Positions 7,998-17,068 are shown, counted from the first letter of the stretch. The stretch: DNA of 36,611 nucleotides from Spirochaetales bacterium Spiro_07 (GCA_001603145.1 LVBI01000002.1:1-36611); one strand, 5' to 3'. Notes: a model not told the origin generated them from the sequence alone. Made by a program: numbers and translations.

Positions 7998-8201
7998 ATG
8001 AAAAATATTAGCATAATCTTATCTGGCCTTACAGCCGTGCTCGGCATTCTTGTCGGCATTGCGCCTTACACTTTTGCAAAAGTTTGCGGAATGGCAAGCA
8101 TGCACTGCCACAAAGTTACAGCTCCGACAGTTTTAGTTTTCGGCATCGTGATTTTTGTTATTTCCGCAGCACAGACAATCGTCTTATGGAAAAAGCGATA
8201 A
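7998..8201 (+). CDS. Small DUF4418-like membrane protein
   Basis: A 67-residue protein with two hydrophobic helices (about 5-25 and 43-62). Between them, KVCGMASMHCHKVTAP resembles the Cys/His segment of the DUF4418 family, whose members have been seen next to MacB/FtsX-type transporters; here it is shorter than the usual family length. The gene has an AAGGAG site and its end overlaps the start of the FtsX-like gene by 16 bases, so the three genes 7998-10128 form one operon. The function is unknown; the Cys-x7-Cys-x-His residues could bind a metal or heme, which is inference only. Confidence 0.66.
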   Translation: MKNISIILSGLTAVLGILVGIAPYTFAKVCGMASMHCHKVTAPTVLVFGIVIFVISAAQTIVLWKKR

Positions 8202-9379
8202 CAATTTCAGGGCTTGCGTTTGCTAACATAAAGCGCAAACCTTACCGCACGGCTGCCCTCATCGCAATTTCGGCGTTGTCGGCAGCTGTGCTGTTTGCAA
8301 GCTTTATTCTTTCAGCAAGCCTTAACGGCGGCATCAGCAATTTCAAGAAGAGGCTTGGCGCAGACTTGATGGTTGTGCCTGAAGGCTACGCTACCCAAAT
8401 GGAAAGCGTGCTTCTGAACGGCGAGCCGAATTACTTTTACATGGATAAGGCGGCAGAAGAAACTGTGTGCAATATTCAAGGTGTAGAGAAGACGAGTGCT
8501 CAGTTTTATCTTACAAGCCTTAGCGAAAGCTGCTGCGATTTTCCGGTTCAGATTATCGGCTTTGACCCGGAAACTGATTTTATCGTAACGCCGTGGGCAA
8601 AAGGCAAAATCAAAACTAAGGCGGCAGAATCTGAAATGATTTTCGCCGGCCATAATGTGAATGTGCTAAAAAACGAAGTGACTTTTTTCGCGCAGAAGCA
8701 CAAAGTTTCTGCAAAGCTTTCAAAAAGCGGTTCCGGCATGGACAACGCAATCTACGCAGATTTGCCGACGCTTCAGCACATTTTTGAGGACGCAAAACAG
8801 AAAGGTTTCGGCTTTATTTCTGACGGTGATACTTCAACAAAGACAAGCGCGATTTTCGTAAAGCTTGCGCCAGACGCAAAAGCTGACAGCACCGCGCTCA
8901 GAATCAGAGAAGCGTTGCCCGGCGTTCAGGTTGTCAAAGGCGGCGCGTTCATCTCTACGCTCGCGGAAAAAATCTCGTCATTTTTGATTTTTCCGAAAAT
9001 CTTGACCGCACTGTTTTTGCTTATTACAGTTTTTACGCTCGCAACAGTTTTTTCGCTCATCGTAAACGAGCGGAACCGCGAATATTCGATTTTGCGCGTA
9101 ATCGGCGCGGACAGCACCACGCTCAAAACGTTGATTTTTCGCGAAGCATTTTTTATAGGAACTTTCGGCGCAATTACGGGCGTTTTCTTTGGCGCGCTTG
9201 TGGTTTTGCCTTTCAATAATCTGATTGCAGAAAAACTTTCGCTGCCGTTTGCGCTTTCAAGCCCAGCTGTAATCGCAAGTTTTGCGCTTGTCACTTTTGT
9301 AATTTCGGTTGCCGCTTGCGTAATTTCCGCAGTTTTTGCCGCAACAAAAATCTCAAAACAAGAGGTCGTCTTTAAATGA
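8186..9379 (+). CDS. FtsX/MacB-like ABC transporter permease
   Basis: The start is placed at the ATG at 8186 (MEKAITISGLAFANIKRKPYRT), the usual beginning of this family; a longer frame from 8084 would read through the neighbouring gene in another frame. The protein has about 397 residues: one N-terminal membrane helix, a large extracytoplasmic MacB-type domain (about 40-250), then three C-terminal helices with NERNREYSILRVIGADSTTLKTLIFREA, typical of FtsX permeases. It forms a transporter with the ATPase encoded next (4-base ATGA overlap). Such trios act in lipoprotein release, peptide export or cell-envelope stress; the substrate is not evident. Confidence 0.88.
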   Translation: MEKAITISGLAFANIKRKPYRTAALIAISALSAAVLFASFILSASLNGGISNFKKRLGADLMVVPEGYATQMESVLLNGEPNYFYMDKAAEETVCNIQGVEKTSAQFYLTSLSESCCDFPVQIIGFDPETDFIVTPWAKGKIKTKAAESEMIFAGHNVNVLKNEVTFFAQKHKVSAKLSKSGSGMDNAIYADLPTLQHIFEDAKQKGFGFISDGDTSTKTSAIFVKLAPDAKADSTALRIREALPGVQVVKGGAFISTLAEKISSFLIFPKILTALFLLITVFTLATVFSLIVNERNREYSILRVIGADSTTLKTLIFREAFFIGTFGAITGVFFGALVVLPFNNLIAEKLSLPFALSSPAVIASFALVTFVISVAACVISAVFAATKISKQEVVFK

Positions 9380-10128
9380 TAGAAATAAAAAATCTTACAA
9401 AGAAATTTAAGACTTCTCACGGAACGCTTGCCGTTTTTGACGATTTTAATCTTGCAGTAAAAGACGGAACTTTTCTTGGCGTTCAGGGCAAGTCAGGTGC
9501 GGGCAAAAGCACGCTGCTTTCGCTTCTTGCGGGGCTTCAAAAGCCAGATTCGGGCAGTATCACTGTTGACGGCACAGAAATCACCGCGCTTGACGAAAAG
9601 CAGCTTGCCGCTTTCAGAAACCGAAGCATCGGCTATATTTCGCAGGAACAGAGCTTTTTAGAAAATCTTACAGTTTTTGACAATGTGCGGCTTCCGGCTT
9701 ATATTTCGCGGAATAAGTCTGTACTGCTGAACTTGTTTCATCGTCTTCCAAAAAACAGCCCGGAACATTCAGCCGCAGCTGGTGTTCAGCCGGTGCGTAG
9801 CGTTCAGAATGATGCCGATGTCATTGGTGATAATGAAATCGCCGCGCGCACTAACAAGCTGCTTGCAGATTTAGGCATCGCGCATCTTGCAAATCAATAT
9901 CCGCAAGACCTTTCCGGCGGCGAAAACCACCGCGTCTTAATAGCCCGCGCGCTTATCAACAATCCCAAGCTCATTCTCGCTGACGAACCTACCGATTCAG
10001 TAGATTCCGACCGCACCACAGCAATTATCACGCTCTTCAAAGGCCTTGCCCAATCAGGTAAAACCGTAATTCTAGTAAGCCACGATGAGCAGGCGTTGAG
10101 ACTGTGCGATGAGGTGATTCGCTTATAA
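9376..10128 (+). CDS. LolD/MacB-like ABC transporter ATPase with an internal insertion
   Basis: A 250-residue ATPase that partners the FtsX-like permease. Walker A is GKSGAGKST (38-46), Q-loop Gln90, signature LSGGE (179-183), Walker B LILADEP (199-205), and H-loop His236. Between the Q-loop region and the signature, roughly residues 112-155 form an extra segment rich in Ser, Pro and Ala not expected in LolD-type proteins. The DNA of this segment contains CTGCTGAACTTGTTTCA (from 9724) and CGTTCAGAATGA (from 9800), which resemble the dispersed repeats at 21041 and 23771, so it may be an in-frame repeat insertion. All catalytic motifs remain intact. Confidence 0.86.
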   Translation: MIEIKNLTKKFKTSHGTLAVFDDFNLAVKDGTFLGVQGKSGAGKSTLLSLLAGLQKPDSGSITVDGTEITALDEKQLAAFRNRSIGYISQEQSFLENLTVFDNVRLPAYISRNKSVLLNLFHRLPKNSPEHSAAAGVQPVRSVQNDADVIGDNEIAARTNKLLADLGIAHLANQYPQDLSGGENHRVLIARALINNPKLILADEPTDSVDSDRTTAIITLFKGLAQSGKTVILVSHDEQALRLCDEVIRL

Positions 10129-10158
10129 CCTGTTATGGCAGACACCTCGATTGTGTGT

Positions 10159-10172
10159 TATACTTTAGTTCA
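10159..10172 (+). promoter_or_regulatory. Promoter of hsdR, predicted leaderless
   Basis: TATACT at 10159-10164 lies seven bases before the ATG at 10172, and no ribosome binding site is present between them. If this is the -10 box, transcription starts at or within a base or two of the start codon. The -35 match upstream is poor (TGGCAG at 10136). Confidence 0.5.
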
Positions 10173-12646
10173 TGGATTCTAAGCAGTCTTTATCCGAACG
10201 CGACATCATCACAAAATATATTCTCCCTGCAATTGAGCAATCTGGCTGGAATACGCAGACTCAGATTCGCGAAGAAGTTACTTTTACGGCAGGGCGTATT
10301 TTTGTAAAAGGAAAAAAGACAAAACGTGGCGAAAAGAAACGTGCAGATATAATCATATATTACAAACCAAATATTCCAGTAGCTGTTGTAGAAGCAAAAG
10401 ACAATACTCACACTGTTGGAGCCGGAATGCAGCAAGTTTTGGAATACTCGGGAACTCTTGATATTCCGGTTGCTATTTCAAGTAATGGAGATGGCTTTGT
10501 AATTCAGTATCGCAAAAACTGCGGGCCAAAGGGCGCTGACCTGTCTGACCGTCAGGCAGGCGGCAAAGGCATTGTTTCAGAAAATGCAGACCTTGACCAC
10601 TTTCCAATTCCAAATGAGCTTTGGTCTTGCTACAAACGATACAACGGACTTGCTTCAAAAGAGGAAGAAGACACATCTCTTTGTTCATACTATTTTGATT
10701 CAACAGGTCGCGCTCCAAGATACTATCAGCGGGTCGCAATCAACCGTACGGTAGAAGCAATTGCACGTGGACAGAATCGTATTCTTCTTGTAATGGCAAC
10801 TGGAACAGGAAAAACTTATACCGCATTCCAGATTATCTATCGTCTTTGGAAAGCCGGTTGTAAAAAGAGAATTCTTTATTTAGCAGACAGAAACAATCTT
10901 ATCACTCAGACAAAGAAAGGCGACTTTAAGCACTTCAAAGATAAATGCCATATTATTAAACATAAGCACATCGATAAGTCTTATGAAATTTATCTTGCTC
11001 TTTATCAGGGCCTTACAAATTATGATGAAGAAACTGATGCTTACAAACAGTTCAGCCCAGATTTCTTTGATTTGATTATTGTTGATGAGTGTCACCGCGG
11101 TTCAGTTGATGAAGACAAGGCCTGGCACAAGATTCTTTCATATTTTTCGAGTGCAACTCAAATCGGTATGACTGCCACTCCAAAAGAAACAAAGGCACTT
11201 TCGAATATCGAATATTTTGGAGAACCCATTTATACCTACTCTCTCAAGCAGGGAATTGATGACGGCTTCTTAGCACCTTACAAAGTTCTTCGCGTTGGAA
11301 TGAATATAGATCTTGAAGGTTATCGTCCTGAGCGAGGCAAAACTGATATAAACGGCGAGCTTATAGAAGACCGTCTTTACAATACAAAAGATTTTGACCG
11401 CAATATTGTAATTGATGAACGAACAGATCTTGTAGCCAGAAAGATTATGGAATATCTTACAAACTCAGATCTAATGGCAAAGACAATTGTTTTCTGTGTA
11501 GATATTGAACATGCAGAACGAATGCGTCAGGCACTTCTAAAATATGCGCCACAAGAAATTACCGCCCGCTCAGATAAATACATAGTCCGCATTACTGGTG
11601 ATGATCCGGTTGCAAAAGGATATCTTGAAGATTTTATAAATCCCGAACAGAAGTTCCCAGTCATTGCTACAACTTCAAAACTGATGAGCACAGGAACAGA
11701 CGCACAGACCTGTAAAGTAATTTGTATTGATGAAAACATCGGCTCCATGACAGAGTTCAAGCAGATTATCGGCCGTGGAACTCGTATCAACGAAGAATAC
11801 GGAAAGCAGTATTTTACGATTATCGACTTCCGCAATGTAACAGATAAATTTGCAGATAAAGATTTTGACGGCGCCCCTGTACGCATAAAAGAATCAAAAC
11901 AGGATGATAAGCTTTCAGAAGAAATCATTGACGAAGGCACTGGCGAAGAACAGATTGACCCGGTTACCGGAGAAGAAGTAGAGTTCGCCGAAGCAGTATA
12001 CGGAAACGAAAATCTTGAAGGATATGAACTTGGCGAAAACACAACTCCGTATGGTGCGGTGGTTGAGCCTGTCGAAACCACCAGAAAAAAGACATATATA
12101 AACGGAGTAGATGTAAGCATCTTAAGCGAACGCAAACAGTATCTGGATGCAGACGGCCGCCTTATTACAACAAGCGTAAAAGAATACTGCAAAACAGGAA
12201 TCCTTACTTCATACCGCTCACTCGACAATTTCTTACAGACCTGGAACAATGCAGAAAAGAAGCGCGCAATTATAGAAGAGCTGGAAAATCAAGGAATTAT
12301 CTTTGAAGAGCTGAAAGACGAAATAAAAAATGACCTCGATATTTTTGACCTCATCTGCCACATCGCCTGGGACGCTCCAGCCCTTACAAGAAAAGAACGC
12401 GCCGAAAATGTCCGCAAACGAAACTACTGGACCAAATATGGCGACAAAGCACGCGCTGTTCTTGATGCCCTTTTAGATAAATACGCCCAAACCGGAATCG
12501 AAGAAATAGAAGATATGAAAGTTCTCACTGTAGACCCAATCAAAGAAATCGGAACTCCGGCAGAAATCGTAAATCTCTTCGGCGGCAAACCCCAGTACCT
12601 TCAGGCAATCAGAGAGCTGGAAGCAGAGATTTATAGCGCAGCGTAA
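10172..12646 (+). CDS. hsdR: Type I restriction enzyme R subunit (EcoEI-type HsdR)
   Basis: An 824-residue restriction/translocase subunit. The N-terminal nuclease domain shows the PD-(D/E)xK pattern ADIIIYYKPNIPVAVVEAK (about residues 57-75). The helicase core has motif I MATGTGKT (208-215), motif II DECH (about 304-307), motif III MTATP and a C-terminal GRGTRINEEYG motif VI. The C-terminal region is of the EcoEI R type. Two in-frame palindromic insertions are apparent: GADLSDRQAGG near residue 123-133 and GAVVEPVETT at 628-637; neither disturbs a catalytic motif. It should act with HsdS (13873) and HsdM (18280), but HsdM is broken, so the methylation and therefore the cleavage function of the complex is doubtful. 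Confidence 0.93.
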   Translation: MDSKQSLSERDIITKYILPAIEQSGWNTQTQIREEVTFTAGRIFVKGKKTKRGEKKRADIIIYYKPNIPVAVVEAKDNTHTVGAGMQQVLEYSGTLDIPVAISSNGDGFVIQYRKNCGPKGADLSDRQAGGKGIVSENADLDHFPIPNELWSCYKRYNGLASKEEEDTSLCSYYFDSTGRAPRYYQRVAINRTVEAIARGQNRILLVMATGTGKTYTAFQIIYRLWKAGCKKRILYLADRNNLITQTKKGDFKHFKDKCHIIKHKHIDKSYEIYLALYQGLTNYDEETDAYKQFSPDFFDLIIVDECHRGSVDEDKAWHKILSYFSSATQIGMTATPKETKALSNIEYFGEPIYTYSLKQGIDDGFLAPYKVLRVGMNIDLEGYRPERGKTDINGELIEDRLYNTKDFDRNIVIDERTDLVARKIMEYLTNSDLMAKTIVFCVDIEHAERMRQALLKYAPQEITARSDKYIVRITGDDPVAKGYLEDFINPEQKFPVIATTSKLMSTGTDAQTCKVICIDENIGSMTEFKQIIGRGTRINEEYGKQYFTIIDFRNVTDKFADKDFDGAPVRIKESKQDDKLSEEIIDEGTGEEQIDPVTGEEVEFAEAVYGNENLEGYELGENTTPYGAVVEPVETTRKKTYINGVDVSILSERKQYLDADGRLITTSVKEYCKTGILTSYRSLDNFLQTWNNAEKKRAIIEELENQGIIFEELKDEIKNDLDIFDLICHIAWDAPALTRKERAENVRKRNYWTKYGDKARAVLDALLDKYAQTGIEEIEDMKVLTVDPIKEIGTPAEIVNLFGGKPQYLQAIRELEAEIYSAA
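10540..10560. repeat. In-frame palindromic insertion in hsdR, first
   Basis: CCTGTCTG (10540-10547) pairs with CAGGCAGG (10553-10560) around ACCGT, with one G-U wobble. It encodes LSDRQAG within a segment that appears longer than in related HsdR proteins. Confidence 0.5.
12053..12085. repeat. In-frame palindromic insertion in hsdR, second
   Basis: GGTGGTT (12058-12064) pairs with AACCACC (12076-12082); the centre GAGCCTGTCGA is the core of a widely dispersed bacterial palindrome. It encodes VVEPVETT, a peptide typical of that repeat when it lands in a coding frame. Confidence 0.68.
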
Positions 12647-12703
12647 ATAATTTCTATTCCCTAAAAATACGTATATACGAAAAATTTGGTAATAACAGGT
12701 ATC

Positions 12704-12806
12704 ATGTACCAAAAATCTCCAAATTTGTGCATATTTCTTTTATATGTACCAAAATTATAAAAATTAGTACATATTTCTTGTTTTATGTACCAAAGAGGTG
12801 TATAAT
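12704..12806 (+). promoter_or_regulatory. Three-fold operator-like repeat and promoter of the fic gene
   Basis: ATGTACCAAA occurs at 12704, 12744 and 12785, spaced 40 and 41 bases. The flanks are also similar (CATATTTCTT before copies two and three). The middle copy is part of an inverted repeat, GTACCAAAA...TTAGTAC. A good promoter, TTGTTT (12778-12783), 17 bases, TATAAT (12801-12806), encloses the third copy between its -35 and -10 boxes. A protein bound there would repress transcription. The Fic protein has its own C-terminal helix-turn-helix-like region and may be that repressor. Confidence 0.65.
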
Positions 12807-12812
12807 TGGGAC

Positions 12813-13868
12813 ATGACTGAATTACAAAAGCTTCCAATTGATTCTTCAAAAACGGAAACAATCAAGATTCTCAAAGCTGAAAACAAAGCTGTAAAAATGC
12901 TTGCCGAATTAAAGGGTTGTGCAAATCTTATCCCTAATCAATCAATTCTTATAAATGCAGTTGTACTTCAGGAATCAAAAGATAGTTCAGAAATAGAAAA
13001 CATCATCACAACAAAAGATGATCTTTATAAGGCTGTATCAGAAACAGTAAAGAAAATTGATTCAGCTACAAAAGAAGTTATGTTCTACCGTGAAGCTTTG
13101 TACACAGGTTTTAATCAACTTAAGGAACATGATTTTATTTCAATAAATGATATTGTTCAGATTCAAAAAGTTCTGGTTCAAAATGATGCAGGAATCCGAA
13201 CTATGCCTGGAACAAAACTTGTAAATGACACAACAAATGAAGTTGTTTATACTCCACCTCAGTCAAAAGAAGAAATAGATGAACTATTAAAAAATTTTAC
13301 TGAATATCTGAATAATGAAGACGACAGTCTTTCAAAGCTTGCCATTCTGCATTATCAGTTTGAAAGCATTCATCCATTTTATGATGGTAATGGAAGAACT
13401 GGTCGCATCGTAAATATTCTTTATCTGATTTTAAAACATCACCTTGATGTTCCAATTTTGTATCTCAGTTCATACATAATTAAAAATAAAAACAGTTACT
13501 ACAAGCTCTTGCAAAATGTACGTACAAATGAAGCTTGGGAAGAATGGATTATTTTTATTCTAAAGGGAATTGAGGAAACTGCAGCCGATACAATCCAGAA
13601 AGTAAAAGCCATAAAAAAACTTTTGGAAGATACTGTAGAAAAAGTAAAAGCAGAAGCTCCAAAAATCTATTCAAAAGAATTAATAGAAACTCTTTTTGAA
13701 AATCCATATTGCAAAATAGATTTCATTGTAAAATCACTTGGAGTAGAACGCAAAGCTGCTTCAAGATATTTGCATCAACTGGAAGATATTGGAATCCTAA
13801 AATGCATGAAAGTTGGAAAAGACAATCTGTTTATAAACATAGGCCTGATGGATTTGCTGAAGGAATAA
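12813..13868 (+). CDS. Fic/DOC family protein with autoinhibitory motif and C-terminal winged helix
   Basis: The start is put at ATG 12813 (351 residues); GTG at 12798 would overlap the -10 box. Fic enzymes transfer AMP or related groups to target proteins. The catalytic motif HPFYDGNGRTGR (187-198) is complete, with the catalytic His187. The inhibitory motif (S/T)xxxE(G/N) is present as S58-SEI-E62-N63, so this is a self-inhibited class II Fic protein. The last 60 residues (SLGVERKAASRYLHQLEDIGILK) look like a winged helix. The mRNA is predicted to be leaderless, with TATAAT six bases before the ATG. It sits between hsdR and hsdS, a recurrent place for Fic genes in type I loci. Its target is unknown. 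Confidence 0.88.
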   Translation: MTELQKLPIDSSKTETIKILKAENKAVKMLAELKGCANLIPNQSILINAVVLQESKDSSEIENIITTKDDLYKAVSETVKKIDSATKEVMFYREALYTGFNQLKEHDFISINDIVQIQKVLVQNDAGIRTMPGTKLVNDTTNEVVYTPPQSKEEIDELLKNFTEYLNNEDDSLSKLAILHYQFESIHPFYDGNGRTGRIVNILYLILKHHLDVPILYLSSYIIKNKNSYYKLLQNVRTNEAWEEWIIFILKGIEETAADTIQKVKAIKKLLEDTVEKVKAEAPKIYSKELIETLFENPYCKIDFIVKSLGVERKAASRYLHQLEDIGILKCMKVGKDNLFINIGLMDLLKE

Positions 13869-13872
13869 CATA

Positions 13873-15222
13873 ATGAGCGAATGGAAAAAAGTAAAAATTG
13901 GAGATTTCCTCACAGAGCGGGAAGGTCGATATAAACCCGATGATTCAAAAATTTCAAAATACAAACGCCTCGATAAAATAGATTTCTCTGGAACAATTCA
14001 TATCTCAGATAAACCTACAAAAACTGATATGATTATTGTGCATCCAGGAGATTTGGTTATTTCAGGAATCAATGTTGCAAAAGGTGCAGTTGCCGTTTAC
14101 CAAGGTAATGAACCAGTGTGCGCTACAATTCATTATTCTTCTTATACATTTGATAGTTCAAAAGTTGATTTAGATTATTTCAAATATTTTGTAAAAAGCC
14201 CTGCGTTTATCGCTGCTCTACAAAAGCAAGTAAAGGGTGGAATCAAAACAGAAATAAAACCAAAACATCTGTTGCCTTTAGAAATTTCAATTCCTGATTT
14301 ACAAACTCAACGTGAGATAGTCCAAAAGATATCTTTGCAATTACAGAGAACTGAACAGCTTTCTTTAGAAATTAAATCACAGAAAAACTACATAAAGCAA
14401 CTTCGCCAGAACATTCTGCAGGAAGCCATAGAAGGAAAACTCTCCGCCGCCTGGCGCAAACAGAATCCAGTCCAAAAAGGTAATCCCGACTACGATGCAG
14501 AAGCATTGTTTGAGCAGATACAGAAAGAACGAAACGGCGAAAAGAAACAGAAAGAGTTATCTCAAATTACAGATGAAGAAAAACCATTTGAAATTCCAGA
14601 GAGTTGGAAATGGGTAAAATTGGGAGAGATTTCTTTATTAATTACTGATGGAAAACATGGAGATAGCGTAAATCAAAATAATTCTGGATACTACTTTTTG
14701 TCAGCAAAAGATATACATAATGGCGAGTTAATTTATACAAATGCAAGACAAATAACGGAAAAGGATTTTTATGAAACGCACCGTCGTACTAATTTAGAGC
14801 CTGGGGATATTTGTATTGTGAATACAGGTGCAACAGTTGGAAAACTATCAATCGCTCCTGATAATCCAAGAACATATATGACAACATTTCAAAAAAGTGT
14901 AGCTGTTGTAAAATTAGTAAAGAATCTTGTTTCAAATATATATGTTAAATTTTTTCTTATTTTTGATGTTCCAAAGTTAATGGCTACTTCTTGGGGATCT
15001 GCAATTAACAATTTATTGTTATCTGATATGAAAAACGAGCCTATTCCACTCCCACCTCTTTCAGAGCAAAAAGAAATTGTAAAACAAGTAGAAAAGCTTT
15101 TACAAACAGTTTCTGATTTAAAGAATCAAATCACAGAGCGTGAACAACTAACAAAACAACTTATGCAAAGCATATTAAAAGAAAGTTTTAATAAACAAAA
15201 AAACAGGAAGGAAAAACTATGA
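13873..15222 (+). CDS. hsdS: Type I restriction-modification specificity subunit
   Basis: A 449-residue HsdS with two target-recognition domains, each opened by the family signature: MSEWKKVKIGDFL at the N terminus and ESWKWVKLGEISLL near residue 240. The central conserved helix (QTQREIVQKISLQLQRTEQL ... LRQNILQEAIEGKLSAAWR, about 140-195) and the C-terminal one (PLSEQKEIVKQVEKLLQTVSDL) act as spacers that set the distance between half-sites. The gene starts four bases after fic and overlaps the next gene by ATGA. The specificity cannot be predicted from sequence. No recombination sites or second hsdS copy for target switching were seen. Confidence 0.92.
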   Translation: MSEWKKVKIGDFLTEREGRYKPDDSKISKYKRLDKIDFSGTIHISDKPTKTDMIIVHPGDLVISGINVAKGAVAVYQGNEPVCATIHYSSYTFDSSKVDLDYFKYFVKSPAFIAALQKQVKGGIKTEIKPKHLLPLEISIPDLQTQREIVQKISLQLQRTEQLSLEIKSQKNYIKQLRQNILQEAIEGKLSAAWRKQNPVQKGNPDYDAEALFEQIQKERNGEKKQKELSQITDEEKPFEIPESWKWVKLGEISLLITDGKHGDSVNQNNSGYYFLSAKDIHNGELIYTNARQITEKDFYETHRRTNLEPGDICIVNTGATVGKLSIAPDNPRTYMTTFQKSVAVVKLVKNLVSNIYVKFFLIFDVPKLMATSWGSAINNLLLSDMKNEPIPLPPLSEQKEIVKQVEKLLQTVSDLKNQITEREQLTKQLMQSILKESFNKQKNRKEKL

Positions 15223-17060
15223 AAAGAAATGTTTTAGCAAGTTATGCTGTTTTCTCTATTCTAAAAGATAACAGTAAATCCGTTTATGATGTAATTGAAG
15301 TCTTTATTGCGTCTTATTTACAAAAATCAAATATATATAATTTTTCATTATCTGAAATAGTTGTAAATATAAATAATGAATTTAATTTTAAGTTACCAAC
15401 AGCAGTTATTCGAAAATCATTAAAACATATGAAAGGAATTATTGAGAATGATGAAGATTATTCCGTTGATTTTTCGAAAATAATAAAAATAGATGTATCT
15501 CAAATACAAGAATCAGAACAATATATGAAACAATTACTAACACTAATATATTCATATATTGAGACAAGACTAGAAAAAAAACTTAGTGATGAGGAAAAAC
15601 AAGAAATTATAAGCGAATTCATTAAATATGTTTTAAATTCAAAATGTTCTGATTCATATATGAAATTTTTTGCGACATTCCTACTAGAAAATGAAAATAA
15701 TGAATTTGTGGTGAAGTATACAAATGAAATAAAAGAAGGTTCAATTATTTATGTCGGAATAACAACAGATTTACAAGTTGATGATAACAATATAGATAAT
15801 TTTGGAATATTTAAACATAAAATGATTATTTATTTAGATACAGAAATCTTATATCATTATTATGGTTTAAATGGAGAGTATTTCAAACAGCAAGCTATGG
15901 ACTTTTTTAACTTAGTCAAAGAAATTAACAAAAAAGAGAGGTATATCGAGTTTAGGTACTTTGCAGATGTAAAAAGAGAGATTCATGATTATTATCGAGC
16001 AGCAGAAGAAGTTGTTCGTGATGGATTTTTAAAAAAGAAAGAATGTGCAATGGCAGAAATCATTAAAGGATGCTCTTCACCTAGTGATATTATAAACAAA
16101 AGAACAAAATTCTTCACATTCCTTAAGAATAATCATATTGAAGAAGACGAAATTCATTCATATTACGCCAATGAAGAGAATTATAAATATAATATTGAAG
16201 GTGGAGAAGAAGTTCATCCATATTTGAATTATATTAATATATTACGAAAAGGACACAATTCAGGAAAACTAATTAATATTGGGTATATTCTTATAACCGG
16301 TAAATCAATTCTTCTTAGTCAGTCATGGGAAAAATATTGGAAAGAAAAAGATATTCCTAGAGCAACAACACTTGATTATTTAACAGAACACTTTTGGTTT
16401 ATACTTAATAAAGGTTTTGGCTCTAATTCAACTCTAAAATCATTCGATACAATAGCTAAGGCAAAAACAATTCTTTCATCTCTTATTGCTTCAAATATTT
16501 CTGCAAAATATGATGATATAAATCAAAGAATGGATTCTGGAGAACTCTCATTTGAAGATGCTGTCGACTTTGTGGCAGGACTTAGAGAGGAAGCAAGAAA
16601 ACCTGATGATATCACAGCAAAAGATAGTAATTATATTTTATCAATTCTTTCTGAAAGCGATATTAAAAAGCAAATAGAAGAAAAGAGATATAAAGAAGCC
16701 CAATTACATACTGCATTAAAAAAGAATTATGAAATGGAATCCGAAATGGAGAAAAAGGACTTAGATCTAATCTCCACACAAAAAGAACTAGAAAAATATA
16801 AAAAACAGGATGAAAAACGAAAAAGAAGAAATAGATGGATAATTAGAATTTCTTTAGTATTAATTTCTATTCTATTTCTTATTTGTTATTTCAAATATTT
16901 AAATAAGCCTTTATTAAATTGGTTGAATTCAAAATATACAAAAACAAAAAGTGATTTAGGTAATCTATTCGGACTGTTAGGATTTTTAGGTATAAATTTA
17001 TCAAATATAAAATCATTAATTAAATTCATTGTAAAAAAAATAAAATCCAGAAAACTGTAA
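15219..17060 (+). CDS. Unrecognised 613-residue protein in the RM island: possible PIN-like domain, coiled coil and membrane anchor
   Basis: No family is recognised with confidence. The N-terminal 75 residues (SLSEIVVNINNEF...VIRKSLKHMKGII) look like a small helical, winged-helix-like domain. A middle domain (about 195-370) has the strand-Asp pattern MIIYLDTEILYHYYGLNG (Asp207), then FADVKREI (Asp250, Glu254), and a late strand YILITGKSILLS, which recalls a PIN-type nuclease fold, although the final acidic residue of PIN domains is not seen. Residues 480-537 are a charged coiled coil, and 540-559 a single membrane helix, followed by a basic tail. It is translationally coupled to hsdS (ATGA overlap), and markedly richer in A+T than its neighbours, which suggests transfer. 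A defence role is inferred from position only. Confidence 0.62.
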   Translation: MKRNVLASYAVFSILKDNSKSVYDVIEVFIASYLQKSNIYNFSLSEIVVNINNEFNFKLPTAVIRKSLKHMKGIIENDEDYSVDFSKIIKIDVSQIQESEQYMKQLLTLIYSYIETRLEKKLSDEEKQEIISEFIKYVLNSKCSDSYMKFFATFLLENENNEFVVKYTNEIKEGSIIYVGITTDLQVDDNNIDNFGIFKHKMIIYLDTEILYHYYGLNGEYFKQQAMDFFNLVKEINKKERYIEFRYFADVKREIHDYYRAAEEVVRDGFLKKKECAMAEIIKGCSSPSDIINKRTKFFTFLKNNHIEEDEIHSYYANEENYKYNIEGGEEVHPYLNYINILRKGHNSGKLINIGYILITGKSILLSQSWEKYWKEKDIPRATTLDYLTEHFWFILNKGFGSNSTLKSFDTIAKAKTILSSLIASNISAKYDDINQRMDSGELSFEDAVDFVAGLREEARKPDDITAKDSNYILSILSESDIKKQIEEKRYKEAQLHTALKKNYEMESEMEKKDLDLISTQKELEKYKKQDEKRKRRNRWIIRISLVLISILFLICYFKYLNKPLLNWLNSKYTKTKSDLGNLFGLLGFLGINLSNIKSLIKFIVKKIKSRKL

Positions 17061-17068
17061 TTTAAATC

